Assembly: GCF_018860855.1 (NCBI RefSeq)
Contig: NZ_JAHKQE010000047.1
Span: forward strand, 33,984-97,983
Direction: 5' to 3'
Length of the DNA: 64,000 nucleotides
DNA from: Amphritea atlantica
GTDB taxonomy: Bacteria; Pseudomonadota; Gammaproteobacteria; Pseudomonadales; Balneatricaceae
Numbering within the stretch: position 1 is the stretch's first letter; the number at the start of each line of letters is the position of its first letter. Of the stretch, positions 21,833 to 31,508 are shown in pieces. The notes beneath the pieces were generated by a model. The model had not been told where the DNA came from. It saw only the letters and a program-made list of their open reading frames with translations, and searched no databases. The position numbers and the translations under genes are program-made.

Positions 21833-23017
21833 TCACCCGCTAGGCAAATGGCTTAGCATCGCGCGGCGAATCCGATCTACCGCTTCAATTAACATACTGC
21901 GTGGGCAACCGAAGTTGAGTCGCATAAAGCGTTCATCGCCGAAGTCCCGTCCAGGCGACATCCCTACCCCTGCTTGCTCGAAGAAGTGAGCAGGGTTTTC
22001 CAATTTCGCAGCCGATACGTCGATCCAAGCCAGATAGGTGGCCTCCACAGGATTGAGCCGTAGGCCCGGTATCTGATTGATCTCTTTGGTCAGGTAATCA
22101 CGATTGCCTTTGAGGTAATCCAGTTGTTGCTGATGCCAGTCGCCGCCCTCTTTATAGGCTGCAATGGTGGCGGTGTAACCCAGTAAGTTTACATCTGGCA
22201 CGATCCCTTTACGTATCTGCTGAAACTGTTTACGTAACTGTGGATCAGGGATGATGGCAAAGGAGCAGCCGAGCCCTGCGATATTAAAGGTTTTGCTGGG
22301 GGCCATCAGGGTGATGGTTTTGGCAGCGATCTCTGTATTGAGTGAGCCAAGGGGGGTATGTTTCAGGCCGGGCTCCATAATCAGATCGCAGTGAATCTCG
22401 TCGGAACAGACGGTAAGCCCATGTTTCAGGCAGATATCCGCGAGTCGTTGTAGCTCTTCTGGGCGATAAACGGTGCCGCCTGGATTATGCGGGTTGCAAA
22501 AGAGTAGCAGTGAGGTACTGTCGGTAATGGACTGTTCTAGGGCATCAAAATCGATCAGCCAACGTTGTTGCTGTTCAATCATCGGCACGGTGATTAAGCG
22601 GCGATCAGATAGTCGTGGTGCCGACATAAAGGGTGGGTAGACCGGTTTGGGGGTGGCGACTTGATCCTGACTTGCACCCACGCTGCGGCAGGCAAGGTTA
22701 AGGCCGCATACGAGTCCGGGTAGCCAGACTAACCACTCCTCTTTGATGTCCCACTGGTAGAGCGAGTGCATCCGTTCGATGATCAACTGATTGAGTTCGG
22801 CAGGCGTGTTGGTATAACCAAAGATGCCATGATCAACCCGTGCCTGCAGTGCTTCAATAACGGCCGGGGGCGCCATGAAATCGGTGTCAGCGACCCACAT
22901 TGGCAGAATATCGCTATCGCGGTATTTTTCCCATTTCTGGCTGGAGGTGGTTTGACGATCGACGGGGCAATCGAAAGGTGTGGCTGAATTTGGGTTGTTG
23001 AAATCACGCTTACTCAT
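21833..23017 (-). CDS. patB: PatB/MalY-type pyridoxal-phosphate C-S lyase
   Basis: 394 residues, fold type I aminotransferase. The N-terminal WVADTDFMAPPAVIEAL and FCNPHNPGG, the SDEIHCDL segment and the PLP lysine in APSKTFNIAGL are all present. The C terminus keeps the MRLNFGCPR arginine. MalY/PatB enzymes cleave cystathionine or cysteine to pyruvate, ammonia and a thiol. Substrate preference cannot be set from sequence. It has its own promoter in the 246 bp shared with leuA, from which it diverges. Confidence 0.88.
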   Translation of the reverse strand: MSKRDFNNPNSATPFDCPVDRQTTSSQKWEKYRDSDILPMWVADTDFMAPPAVIEALQARVDHGIFGYTNTPAELNQLIIERMHSLYQWDIKEEWLVWLPGLVCGLNLACRSVGASQDQVATPKPVYPPFMSAPRLSDRRLITVPMIEQQQRWLIDFDALEQSITDSTSLLLFCNPHNPGGTVYRPEELQRLADICLKHGLTVCSDEIHCDLIMEPGLKHTPLGSLNTEIAAKTITLMAPSKTFNIAGLGCSFAIIPDPQLRKQFQQIRKGIVPDVNLLGYTATIAAYKEGGDWHQQQLDYLKGNRDYLTKEINQIPGLRLNPVEATYLAWIDVSAAKLENPAHFFEQAGVGMSPGRDFGDERFMRLNFGCPRSMLIEAVDRIRRAMLSHLPSG

Positions 23018-23263
23018 CGGCTGTGTCCCTTTAATTTAGAGGCTGACAGAGGTTTATTTGTACGTCATTGAGTTGCAAATAGCCATCAGGAAGTTATATT
23101 AGTCAGAATCAGATAATATAGTGGATGCGGCCCTGATTTTCCGGCAAATTTTTACCTTTGCAACTTTCTGTACCGCCACCTGTTGATCCCTTTTCCGGCT
23201 TAGCCATGCCGCCTGTTTACAGCGCTGGGTATCGCTGTCGTTAATCAGTTTTGGAGTCCGGTC

Positions 23264-24802
23264 ATGACCGATAATAACCGTGTAATTATTTTTGATACAA
23301 CTTTGCGAGATGGCGAACAGAGCCCTGGCGCATCCATGACCCGGGAAGAGAAGCTGCGGATTGCTAAACAGCTGGAGAAAATGCGGGTGGATGTCATTGA
23401 AGCGGGCTTTGCGATTGCATCCCCAGGGGATTTTGCCTCGGTGAAAGCGATTGCCGATACCATTAAAGACAGCACTATCTGTTCACTGTCTCGGGCACTG
23501 GATGCCGATATAGACCGGGCCGGTGAGGCATTAGTGAACGCTAACTCTGGCCGTATTCACACCTTTATCGCCACCTCGCCTATCCATATGAAATATAAAT
23601 TGCAGATGGATCCCGATAAGGTTGTCGAGCAAGCGGTTTATGCGGTTAAACGCGCGCGTAACCTGATCAGCGATGTGGAGTTTTCTCTGGAAGATGCCAG
23701 CCGTTCTGATCTGGATTTCATGTGTCGTATTATTGAGAAAGTAATCGATGCGGGTGCCCGCACGATCAACATTCCTGATACGGTCGGCTATGCGGTGCCC
23801 GAAGAGTTCGGTCATACCATCCAACAACTGCTTAGCCGTATTCCCAATGCCGATAAAGCGGTTTTCTCGGTGCATTGCCATAATGATTTAGGCTTGGCGG
23901 TGGCGAATTCATTGGCGGCGGTGACGGCCGGTGCTCGACAGGTGGAATGTACCATTAACGGCTTGGGTGAACGGGCGGGTAATGCGTCTCTGGAAGAGAT
24001 CGTCATGGCGCTGCGTACTCGTCAGGATGTGCTGGGTTTACATACCGGTATTGATACCACCCAGATCGTGCCTGCCTCCCGTCTAGTATCCAGTGTGACG
24101 GGTTTCCCAGTACAGCCGAACAAGGCGATTGTCGGGGCGAATGCCTTTGCCCATGAATCGGGTATCCATCAGGATGGCGTGCTGAAACACCGTGAAACCT
24201 ATGAGATTATGACCGCGCAAGATGTTGGCTGGAATGCCAATAAAATGGTGATGGGTAAACATTCGGGCCGCAGCGCGTTTCGTTCTCGTTTAGAAGAGTT
24301 GGGTACTACATTTGAATCCGATGCTGAACTGAACACCGCGTTTGCGCGTTTCAAAGATCTGGCCGACAAAAAGCATGAAATCTTCGATGAAGATTTACAG
24401 GCATTAGTGAGTGATACGCGCGCATCTCATTACGAGAAGTTTAAGCTGAGTAGCCTATCAGTCAACTCTCAGACCGGTGAAGTGCCATTGGCTAAAGTGA
24501 CCGTATCGATGAATGATACCGAACAGACCGCCGAGGCCGAGGGGAGTGGTCCAGTAGACGCTGCGTTTAAAGCGATTGAGTTGATTGTGGCATCGGGCGC
24601 CTCATTGGAGCTGTATTCGGTTAACGCGATTACCAGTGGCACAGATTCTCAGGGTGAAGTAACCGTGCGATTGGAAAAAGGTGGCCGTATCGTCAATGGC
24701 TTAGGGGCCGATACTGATATTATTATCGCGTCAGCCAAGGCGTATATCCATGCGTTAAATATGCTGGAATCCACTGTCGAAAAAGCACATCCACAGGTTT
24801 AA
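23264..24802 (+). CDS. leuA: 2-Isopropylmalate synthase
   Basis: 512 residues, the long LeuA form. The N-terminal [17 protein letters not shown] is the HMGL-like signature, and [16 protein letters not shown] supplies metal-binding histidines. [18 protein letters not shown] and the HESGIHQDG motif follow. The C-terminal third is the regulatory domain that binds leucine for feedback inhibition. LeuA condenses acetyl-CoA with 2-ketoisovalerate, the first committed step to leucine. TTGGAG precedes the ATG. I see no leucine-rich leader peptide upstream. Confidence 0.96.
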   Translation: MTDNNRVIIFDTTLRDGEQSPGASMTREEKLRIAKQLEKMRVDVIEAGFAIASPGDFASVKAIADTIKDSTICSLSRALDADIDRAGEALVNANSGRIHTFIATSPIHMKYKLQMDPDKVVEQAVYAVKRARNLISDVEFSLEDASRSDLDFMCRIIEKVIDAGARTINIPDTVGYAVPEEFGHTIQQLLSRIPNADKAVFSVHCHNDLGLAVANSLAAVTAGARQVECTINGLGERAGNASLEEIVMALRTRQDVLGLHTGIDTTQIVPASRLVSSVTGFPVQPNKAIVGANAFAHESGIHQDGVLKHRETYEIMTAQDVGWNANKMVMGKHSGRSAFRSRLEELGTTFESDAELNTAFARFKDLADKKHEIFDEDLQALVSDTRASHYEKFKLSSLSVNSQTGEVPLAKVTVSMNDTEQTAEAEGSGPVDAAFKAIELIVASGASLELYSVNAITSGTDSQGEVTVRLEKGGRIVNGLGADTDIIIASAKAYIHALNMLESTVEKAHPQV

Positions 24803-24852
24803 CCTGCCTTTAACTCAGCTGCTGGGTTAACTCAGCACAAAAGGAAAAACGA

Positions 24853-25815
24853 ATGGAGCAGTCACTGCGCAATCAGTATCTGGAAACGTTGGGTATTGTC
24901 AGCTGGCTGCCCCGTCGTCAGTTACCGGGGGCCCGGCCGACACCGGATTGGGTGTGGGAATACTGTTGGCCTGAAGTCGATGATAGTGCAAGCTCGGCAA
25001 GCAGCGCTCAGGCTGCTCCTATTCTCAATCCCGCCGATCGTGCGCTAGCTGCCAAACAGGCTCGGGCCGAACTGAGTGCGAGTTTTGGTGCTGAAGCCGT
25101 TAAGCCTGCCGAGTCGAGCAAGCCTATGACGGCTGTGCCTCCGCCTAAAGCGCCGATGGCGGCCACGGTGAAGCCCGAACTGCCAGTCGTAGAGCCAGTA
25201 ACCGTCGCTAATCGTATGACTGTCTCAGCGGCAGAACCGTCTGTCGATGGGGTATCACCCGATGATGTTGTCGCTTCTTCAGTACAGACGCCGCAGCAGC
25301 CGTTTAAGCTAGCTTTCATGCTGTATCAGGATTGTTTGGTGATCGATTCTTTACCACCTGTCTCTGCGGCGGCTCGTACGTCGCTCAATAGCGGTCAGGC
25401 GGATGCCCATCATCAGATTTTGTTAGATAAAATTCTTCGCTCTCTAGGGTTGTCCGGCGGCAGTGCTAGTGAATATCACACCTTACCTTGGCCGATGTTT
25501 GCCAGTAAATCTCTCGATCAGGGGGCTGAGCAGGCGCGTCTGACGGTGCAGCATAAGCTTAAAAAAAGTCTGCAAAAAGCCCCAGTGGCAACGGTGCTTT
25601 TATTGGGTGAGGCTGCCGCACAGATGGTGTTGGAGCGGGAAGAACCCTTAGAACAGTTACGTGGCATGTTATTCAGCTTACGCGCGAGTGTTAAGACCTT
25701 GGCTTCGGCATCTCTCACCGAGATGATGATGTTGCCGGGCTGTAAGCGGGATGTTTGGAGTGATCTGCAGCCACTGTTAACGCATCTACAAACACAGCAG
25801 GGTCGCGATGAGTAA
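24853..25815 (+). CDS. Probable DNA polymerase III psi (HolD)-like protein with a linker
   Basis: 320 residues. The N terminus YLETLGIVSWLPRRQLPGA resembles the start of E. coli HolD (LGITQW then RRPGA), the part of psi that contacts the clamp loader. A low-complexity Ala/Pro/Ser/Val linker covers roughly residues 40-145. The C-terminal domain (LVIDSLPP..VLLLGEAAAQMVL..KRDVWSDLQPL) is alpha/beta-like. The next gene, overlapping by 8 bp, is rimI, as in the E. coli holD-rimI pair. The protein is more than twice the length of E. coli psi (137 residues), so the assignment rests on position and the N-terminal match. Confidence 0.55.
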   Translation: MEQSLRNQYLETLGIVSWLPRRQLPGARPTPDWVWEYCWPEVDDSASSASSAQAAPILNPADRALAAKQARAELSASFGAEAVKPAESSKPMTAVPPPKAPMAATVKPELPVVEPVTVANRMTVSAAEPSVDGVSPDDVVASSVQTPQQPFKLAFMLYQDCLVIDSLPPVSAAARTSLNSGQADAHHQILLDKILRSLGLSGGSASEYHTLPWPMFASKSLDQGAEQARLTVQHKLKKSLQKAPVATVLLLGEAAAQMVLEREEPLEQLRGMLFSLRASVKTLASASLTEMMMLPGCKRDVWSDLQPLLTHLQTQQGRDE

Positions 25816-26278
25816 ATCGTCGATAGAAGTGCTCCATGAAACGGATTTGGCGGCGCTAATTGAATTAGAAATGGCCTGTTTCGACCATCCATGGTCTGAA
25901 AAACAGCTCAGTACGTATCTAGTCGGTGAACGTTATCTTTGCTTTGGCCTATGGCAGGCGACTCGGTTGCAAGGTTTTGCGCTGTTGTCGACGGTGTTGG
26001 ATGAGGCTGAGTTACTGCAAATTGGTGTTCATCCCGATTATCGAGGACAGGGCGGGGCGACGGAGTTGTTACGTTATGTTCATGCACAACTCGATGATCA
26101 GGGTATTAATCGATGCCTGTTAGAAGTGCGAAGCTCTAATGCGGCGGCACTAAGACTCTATCGTCGTTTAGCCTATCAAGAGGACGGTATCCGTAAAGGC
26201 TATTATCCGACGGCTAGCGGTAGTGAAGATGCTATTTTAATGAGCTGTAACAAGTTTAAGTCTGCTTTAGACGGTTAA
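25808..26278 (+). CDS. rimI: Ribosomal protein S18-alanine N-acetyltransferase
   Basis: 156 residues with the GNAT core: LLQIGVHPDYRGQGGATELL (acetyl-CoA loop) and LEVRSSNAAALRLYRRLAYQEDGIRKGYYP, the RimI-type C-terminal signature. RimI acetylates the N terminus of ribosomal protein S18. Its start overlaps the end of the HolD-like gene by 8 bp, implying coupled translation. Confidence 0.92.
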   Translation: MSKSSIEVLHETDLAALIELEMACFDHPWSEKQLSTYLVGERYLCFGLWQATRLQGFALLSTVLDEAELLQIGVHPDYRGQGGATELLRYVHAQLDDQGINRCLLEVRSSNAAALRLYRRLAYQEDGIRKGYYPTASGSEDAILMSCNKFKSALDG

Positions 26279-26386
26279 GCGCTATGAGTCGCCCGACTTT
26301 AACGCTAAGTTAAACTCTAAAGCTATGGCTGCTTGGGCGTAAACAGGCAGCGCTGGTTAACGTGACCTCTATTAACGGATTAATGT

Positions 26387-27055
26387 ATGAATTTAACATC
26401 AGACCTGATTACCGGCTTCTGGTTTTGGTTTGCTCAGGTAGGCTATTTTTTGCTGCTGGGTATGGCTATCTGGACGGCTCCTTGGTCCACCCTCGTTAGT
26501 AACCGCCAACTACAGCATCTGTTTCTCGGGACGACGGTCGGTTTGGTGGTGTTGTGGCAGTTGCGCGCGGGTATTACACCCGGACTAGGGATCCATTTTC
26601 TAGGTGTGACCGTGCTAACGCTGATGTTTGGCTGGAACTTGGCTATCTTGTCCGCCAGTATGGCATTGTTAGGCACCACGTTAATGGGGCAGGAAAGCTG
26701 GAATGGTTTTGCCGTCAATGGCCTCTGTACCATTGTGATTCCCGTGCTGCTGAGCTATCTGATTTTGCGACAGGTAGAGGCACATCTGCCGCCGAATTTC
26801 TTTGTGTATCTGTTTCTGTGTGCCTTTCTTGGTGCTGGGGCGGCAACACTGGCGGGAGGGTTGAGCATGGGCTTTCTGTTATGGATCGATGATGTTTATA
26901 GCGGTGAGAAGATCTACAGTGAATACATACAGATATTACCGCTAATTGCCTTCCCTGAGGGGTTACTCAACGGCATTATTATGACCGGTATGATGGTGTT
27001 TTATCCCGATTGGATTCGCACCTTTGACGCTAAAAAATATATCGACGATCAGTAG
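26387..27055 (+). CDS. CbiM-like energy-coupling-factor permease
   Basis: 222 residues, almost entirely hydrophobic with about six helices. ITPGLGIHFLGVTVLTLMFGWNLAIL and GQESWNGFAVNGLCTIVIPVL match the CbiM/energy-coupling-factor permease family, whose members usually serve cobalt or nickel uptake. No CbiN, CbiQ or ATPase gene is nearby, so it is a solitary S-component-like protein of unknown ligand. Some such family members in Proteobacteria stand alone. Confidence 0.7.
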   Translation: MNLTSDLITGFWFWFAQVGYFLLLGMAIWTAPWSTLVSNRQLQHLFLGTTVGLVVLWQLRAGITPGLGIHFLGVTVLTLMFGWNLAILSASMALLGTTLMGQESWNGFAVNGLCTIVIPVLLSYLILRQVEAHLPPNFFVYLFLCAFLGAGAATLAGGLSMGFLLWIDDVYSGEKIYSEYIQILPLIAFPEGLLNGIIMTGMMVFYPDWIRTFDAKKYIDDQ

Positions 27056-27062
27056 TCTCTTG

Positions 27063-27614
27063 TCAGTGTTCCTCTCTCACCGGGCGCTTTTGTAATTTGC
27101 GTTGCAGGGTGCGCCGGTGCATTCCTAGGGCCCGTGCGGTGGCTGAAATATTACCCTCATGCTCGGTGAGCACCTTTTGGATATGCTCCCACTCTAAGCG
27201 ACCGACGGACATCGGTTTGTCGGCTATTTCGACATCGGGGTCCGGTGTGGAACCGTTGAGTTTAGCTAATATCTGATCGGTATCCGCAGGTTTTGCTAGA
27301 TAGTCCGTGGCCCCCAGCTTAATGGCTTCAACCGCCGTAGAGATACTGGCATAGCCGGTGAGTATGAGAATACGAATATCCGGATTAACCGCTTTTAGCT
27401 GAGGGATTAGAGAAATACCTGAAGCCCCGCCCATTTTAAGGTCTAAAGTTGCTAGATCGGGTCTGAAGGTATCCAGCATAGTCAATGCTTGCTCTGCCGA
27501 GCCCGCAATAGCGGTTTCGTAACCACGACGTTTTATGGCTCGACTTAATACCCGAGAGAAGGTTTCATCATCATCCACGATCAGAAAGCGTAAAGCGGTT
27601 GAGTTAGTGTCCAT
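27063..27614 (-). CDS. regA: RegA/PrrA/RoxR-type response regulator
   Basis: 183 residues. The receiver domain has the acidic pair DDDE and phospho-acceptor Asp in LATLDLKMGG. Thr appears in ILTGYAS and Lys in LAKPADT. A proline-poor linker leads to a Fis-type helix-turn-helix, EHEGNISATARALGMHRRTLQRKL. This compact layout is the RegA/PrrA/ActR/RoxR class that controls redox-responsive respiration genes. It overlaps the sensor gene by 11 bp. Confidence 0.88.
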   Translation of the reverse strand: MDTNSTALRFLIVDDDETFSRVLSRAIKRRGYETAIAGSAEQALTMLDTFRPDLATLDLKMGGASGISLIPQLKAVNPDIRILILTGYASISTAVEAIKLGATDYLAKPADTDQILAKLNGSTPDPDVEIADKPMSVGRLEWEHIQKVLTEHEGNISATARALGMHRRTLQRKLQKRPVREEH

Positions 27615-28878
27615 TCTGCGGATTCTCTTTGATTATCGGTAGTTTAACTTCGGTTAGTGTGCCGCCTTGAGGATGGTTAAATAAGCGGACTTCACCACCA
27701 TAGCTGTCTAGCGCACTGGCGGTTAGGAATAACCCGATACCCAGCCCTTTGCCTTTGGTGGTAATAAATGGACTCCCTAGCTTTTCAGCTTGTTCTAATG
27801 GGATACCAGGCCCCTGATCAAGAATGGTGAAGAGTATCTGCTGCGCGTCTGAGCTGACCTCTATCTGCAGTGGTTTATCGGAGGCATCGGCGGCATTATT
27901 CAGTAGATTAATAAAAGCCTGCTGTAGCGGTATGGAACTGAAGACGGTGGGCTCGCCGGTTAGGTTAATCGTGGGTGGATTGAAGTGGGCCGTCGGTCGC
28001 ATGAGTTGCCAACGATCCATGATCTCATCGAAAAACTGTTTAGCGGGTAACGCCCGAGACTCTTTTTGTTCTTGGCGTACGGATTCCGCTAACTGTTTTA
28101 ATCGGTCGGAACAGTTTTCGACCTGGGATTGCAGAATATCAATATCATCGGACAGATCGCTATCATCACTATGATCAAGCTTCATTTCGTGTAGCAAGAC
28201 CCGCATAGTAGCCAACGGCGTGCCCATCTCATGGGCGGTGCCGGCCGCCATGGTGGCTAGCGATAACAGTTGCTGATTCCGTAGGTTAGATTCTCTAGCC
28301 TGTTTGAGTTTGTGTTCTTGGCGTTGCAGGTTTTCGTGGATATTGACGACAAACCAAGTAATCAGAATCGCGGTAAGGATAAAGTTAATCCACATGCCCA
28401 CCAAATGGAGATTTAATAATGCTGCTGCCTGATGTTGATGACCTGTGTCCGGCAACGTGATGGGAATAAAAAAGCGCATCAGCAGGGTGTAGCTGAGCGT
28501 TACTAAGAGCGCTGTCAGCCAAGTGTATTGTCGGGGCAGTGAAGTTGCACTAATGATGAGAGGGATCAGTAGCAAGGCCGAGAATGGGTTGCCGACGCCG
28601 CCAATTTGATACAGCAGGCAGACATAAAAGGCGATATCGGCAACCAGTTGAAAGAAAAATTCCAGCTGAGTCAGCGGTAAGGGTGAATTGAGTCGTAAAA
28701 GAGATAATAAATTGAGTAGCGCCATCGCCAGCAGAGCAAAGGCGATGAGCCAAAAATTCAGACTGACATGGAGACCAAAAAATAGATAAAGTAGTAATCC
28801 GCTCTGCCCAAAGATGGTGACCGTGCGAATATAGCTCAGTTGTAGTAGCTGGTGGCGTGTATTACTGGTGTAGTTCAT
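27604..28878 (-). CDS. regB: RegB/PrrB/RoxS-type redox sensor histidine kinase
   Basis: 424 residues. Six hydrophobic helices form the N-terminal half. The segment QIGGVGNPFSALLL is the RegB quinone-binding heptad region. The phospho-accepting H-box is GTAHEMGTPLATM, and the ATPase core has NLLNNAADAS and DQGPGIP. A cysteine in VENCSDRLKQL sits where the redox-active Cys of RegB lies. It should sense quinone or thiol redox state at the inner membrane and phosphorylate the adjacent regulator. Confidence 0.88.
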   Translation of the reverse strand: MNYTSNTRHQLLQLSYIRTVTIFGQSGLLLYLFFGLHVSLNFWLIAFALLAMALLNLLSLLRLNSPLPLTQLEFFFQLVADIAFYVCLLYQIGGVGNPFSALLLIPLIISATSLPRQYTWLTALLVTLSYTLLMRFFIPITLPDTGHQHQAAALLNLHLVGMWINFILTAILITWFVVNIHENLQRQEHKLKQARESNLRNQQLLSLATMAAGTAHEMGTPLATMRVLLHEMKLDHSDDSDLSDDIDILQSQVENCSDRLKQLAESVRQEQKESRALPAKQFFDEIMDRWQLMRPTAHFNPPTINLTGEPTVFSSIPLQQAFINLLNNAADASDKPLQIEVSSDAQQILFTILDQGPGIPLEQAEKLGSPFITTKGKGLGIGLFLTASALDSYGGEVRLFNHPQGGTLTEVKLPIIKENPQNGH

Positions 28879-29078
28879 AGTGTTAGCTTGTCAGAAAGCG
28901 AAATTATAACCAAGAGGTGCAGGTCACGGATGTGGCAGATTGTCGCATGGTTTCTAACCCGAAAGGGTAAGTGGGGTCCATATCTTTCAATATAACGCTT
29001 TAACCTCATTGCACTTAGCTGGTTTTATCGTTACAAAGCGGTGGTATAACTATTTCTTCAGGGTATCGAACGGGTCTG

Positions 29079-29729
29079 ATGATGGAAGGGAACAGCTTTA
29101 CACTCTTACTCTCTTTTATTTTAGTGGCGGCTGTTTCCACCGGTTACGCAGAGGAGGTGCCGCCACTCAATTGTGAGGAGGATGAAATGCCTGCGTTTGT
29201 GATCGCTTATGATCACTATGTTACTCGGCTAATTGATGAACAGCCTGATAAACGAGGTCGACAGGTCATCACGGTCACCGCTGATACGCGTTATTATTCA
29301 GAAACGGGTGAGATGTTAGGAGTGGCAGCCCGTCAGCGTGGCGAAACAAATTACACCGCCTATCAAAAAGAGCGTTGGGAAACGATGGATGCGGTTTATA
29401 CCTACCTGTCTACCGGGGATATCGCTAGGGTTAGGAGACATCCGTTAATTGAAAAAAGCCTAACCTCTTATGCTGTTCCTGCCGAGCATGAATCCTTGAG
29501 AACCGTAGCGGGTTATCAGTGCAGCTGGCGTGAAGAGGATTATCTCGGGGTACAAAAAACGCAACGTTGTGAAGCGGTTTTTTATGGTTGGGTAACCCCG
29601 TTGTATACCCGAAAAATAGCAGAGGGGCGTGATGTTCTGTTGTCAGAAGCCACGGATATCAGCCAGCACTGTGTTAAAAAAGAGAGCTTATATGTGCCTC
29701 AAAACAAGCCTTGGAAGTTCTCGGAATAG
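29079..29729 (+). CDS. Secreted hypothetical protein
   Basis: 216 residues. A signal peptide covers roughly residues 1-25 (FTLLLSFILVAAVSTGYA, then EEV). The mature part has cysteines at CEED, CSWREE, CEAVF and HCVKK, which could form two periplasmic disulfides. I recognise no family. Two consecutive ATGs at 29079 and 29082 are possible starts. It lies alone between the divergent regB promoter and the phospholipid trio. Confidence 0.6.
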   Translation: MMEGNSFTLLLSFILVAAVSTGYAEEVPPLNCEEDEMPAFVIAYDHYVTRLIDEQPDKRGRQVITVTADTRYYSETGEMLGVAARQRGETNYTAYQKERWETMDAVYTYLSTGDIARVRRHPLIEKSLTSYAVPAEHESLRTVAGYQCSWREEDYLGVQKTQRCEAVFYGWVTPLYTRKIAEGRDVLLSEATDISQHCVKKESLYVPQNKPWKFSE

Positions 29730-29889
29730 AGTCTTGATTAACATATAGGAAAAGCGCCTGTTTTAATCGCCTAAATGATTGGCTGTCTTATGTTATGGGG
29801 TGATTGCAGTATACTGTTGCGATGGACAGCGAGTATTTTGTTAACATCGCGAGTCTTTCCTCATTCATTCAAAGGGATTTTGTAGGTGT

Positions 29890-30822
29890 ATGTTTAATAT
29901 TCCACTCCACTCGTTTTATCTGATTGTGTTAGTCGGCGTGCTGCTGGTCAGCGGTAGTTTGATCAGTTATCGCTTACAGCAGCGCCACCCAGACAAAGAT
30001 TACACGGAGTTACGCCAGCGAGTGCAGTCCTGGTGGATGATGATTGGTATTCTGTTTGCTGCACTGCTATTTAACCAGACGCTTGCGGTCGCTTTCTTTG
30101 GTTTGATTAGTTTTCTTGCTTTGAAAGAGTTTCTCTCTATCGTGCCGACTCGCCAAAATGATCGCCGAGTTATTTTCTGGGCGTATCTAGCCATTCCATT
30201 GCAATACTATTGGGTTGGAACGGGTTGGTATGGCATGTTTATTATCTTTATCCCGATCTATATCTTTTTACTGTTACCGATACGGATGGTGTTGCTAGGA
30301 GATACTCGTGGGTTTATCCATTCGGCGGGTATTCTCCACTGGGCAACCATGCTGACCGTCTATTGCATCAGTCATATTGCTTATCTGTTAATGCTGCCGG
30401 TGCAGAACGAAGCTGCAGGTTATATTGGACCGGTGTTGTTTCTGCTGTTTATGACGCAGTTTAACGATGTCTGTCAGTATATTTGGGGCAAAATGTTGGG
30501 TCGGCATAAAATTATTCCGAAGGTCAGCCCCAATAAAACGTGGGAAGGATTTATCGGTGGTGTGGTGAGTATTACGCTGATCTCCGGACTCATTGGTCCT
30601 TTGTTAACGCCTTTGTTGTGGTGGGAGTCTTTGATTGCTGGGGTGCTGATCAGTGTTAGTGGTTTCTTCGGTGATGTGGTTATCTCTTCGGTGAAGCGTG
30701 ACCTGCGGATTAAAGATACTGGCAGTCTGATTCCCGGGCATGGGGGTATTCTGGATCGCATGGATAGTTTGATGTTTACCGCGCCGCTATTTTTTCATTT
30801 TCTATTTTATAGCCACTATTAA
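29890..30822 (+). CDS. CdsA-family phosphatidate cytidylyltransferase, accessory copy
   Basis: 310 residues, about eight membrane helices. The C-terminal CDP-diglyceride synthase signature is clear: SPNKTWEGFIGG, then KRDLRIKDTGSLIPGHGGILDRMDS with its Asp residues. The enzyme makes CDP-diacylglycerol from phosphatidate and CTP. The housekeeping cdsA normally lies in the frr-ispU-dxr-bamA region. This gene stands instead with a PlsC-like and a CDP-alcohol transferase gene, like E. coli ynbB, so it is probably a second copy for a special lipid. Confidence 0.85.
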   Translation: MFNIPLHSFYLIVLVGVLLVSGSLISYRLQQRHPDKDYTELRQRVQSWWMMIGILFAALLFNQTLAVAFFGLISFLALKEFLSIVPTRQNDRRVIFWAYLAIPLQYYWVGTGWYGMFIIFIPIYIFLLLPIRMVLLGDTRGFIHSAGILHWATMLTVYCISHIAYLLMLPVQNEAAGYIGPVLFLLFMTQFNDVCQYIWGKMLGRHKIIPKVSPNKTWEGFIGGVVSITLISGLIGPLLTPLLWWESLIAGVLISVSGFFGDVVISSVKRDLRIKDTGSLIPGHGGILDRMDSLMFTAPLFFHFLFYSHY

Positions 30823-30839
30823 TCACTGGATGCCATCCC

Positions 30840-31508
30840 ATGGATAGACTCATTAAAGTGCTGTTTTTTGCTTTGCTGGTAAAGCCGGTGGTTTTGTTAC
30901 TGCTGGGTTTAAATGTCCGAGGCCGTAATAATCTACCCAAAAAAGGGCCTGCTATTGTCATTGCGAATCATAATAGCCACCTTGATACGCTGGTCTTGCT
31001 GAGTTTGTTTCCGCTATCGATGATTCATAAAGTACGTCCCGTTGCAGCTGCCGATTATTTCTTGGGTAACGGTGGTTTTCTGGCGTGGGTCGCCTTGAAA
31101 TGCATCGGTATCATCCCTCTGGATCGCAGTGGTGGTGCTGACCGAGAAGTGCTGTTTAGTGGTTGTACTCAGGCATTGAGCGAGGGAGATATTTTGGTAC
31201 TTTTTCCGGAAGGCAGTCGTGGTAAACCAGAGCAGCTGAGTCGCCTAAAAAAAGGCGTGTACTATCTGATTAAAGAGCGGGCGGATATTCCCGTTGTGCC
31301 GACCATGTTGCATGGTCTTGGTAGAGCCCTGCCGAAAGGTGAGGCGCTATTGGTACCCTTTAATTGCGATGTGGTGATTGGCGAAAACCTCACTGAGCGT
31401 GACACCGCTGCCGGCTTTATGAATTCGGCAACGGCATCCTTTCAACGACTGTCTGAGTACTGTATTACACTGTCTTCTAATGACTCAGCCGATGATAAAA
31501 CGGTTTAA
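30840..31508 (+). CDS. PlsC-like 1-acylglycerol-3-phosphate acyltransferase
   Basis: 222 residues. One N-terminal hydrophobic segment is followed by the acyltransferase motif I NHNSHLDTL (HX4D) and motif III FPEGSRGK. The protein is of standard PlsC size. It starts 18 bp after the CdsA-like gene and is likely cotranscribed. Substrate could be lysophosphatidate or another lysolipid. Its 3' end overlaps the convergent CDP-alcohol transferase gene by 4 bp. Confidence 0.85.
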   Translation: MDRLIKVLFFALLVKPVVLLLLGLNVRGRNNLPKKGPAIVIANHNSHLDTLVLLSLFPLSMIHKVRPVAAADYFLGNGGFLAWVALKCIGIIPLDRSGGADREVLFSGCTQALSEGDILVLFPEGSRGKPEQLSRLKKGVYYLIKERADIPVVPTMLHGLGRALPKGEALLVPFNCDVVIGENLTERDTAAGFMNSATASFQRLSEYCITLSSNDSADDKTV

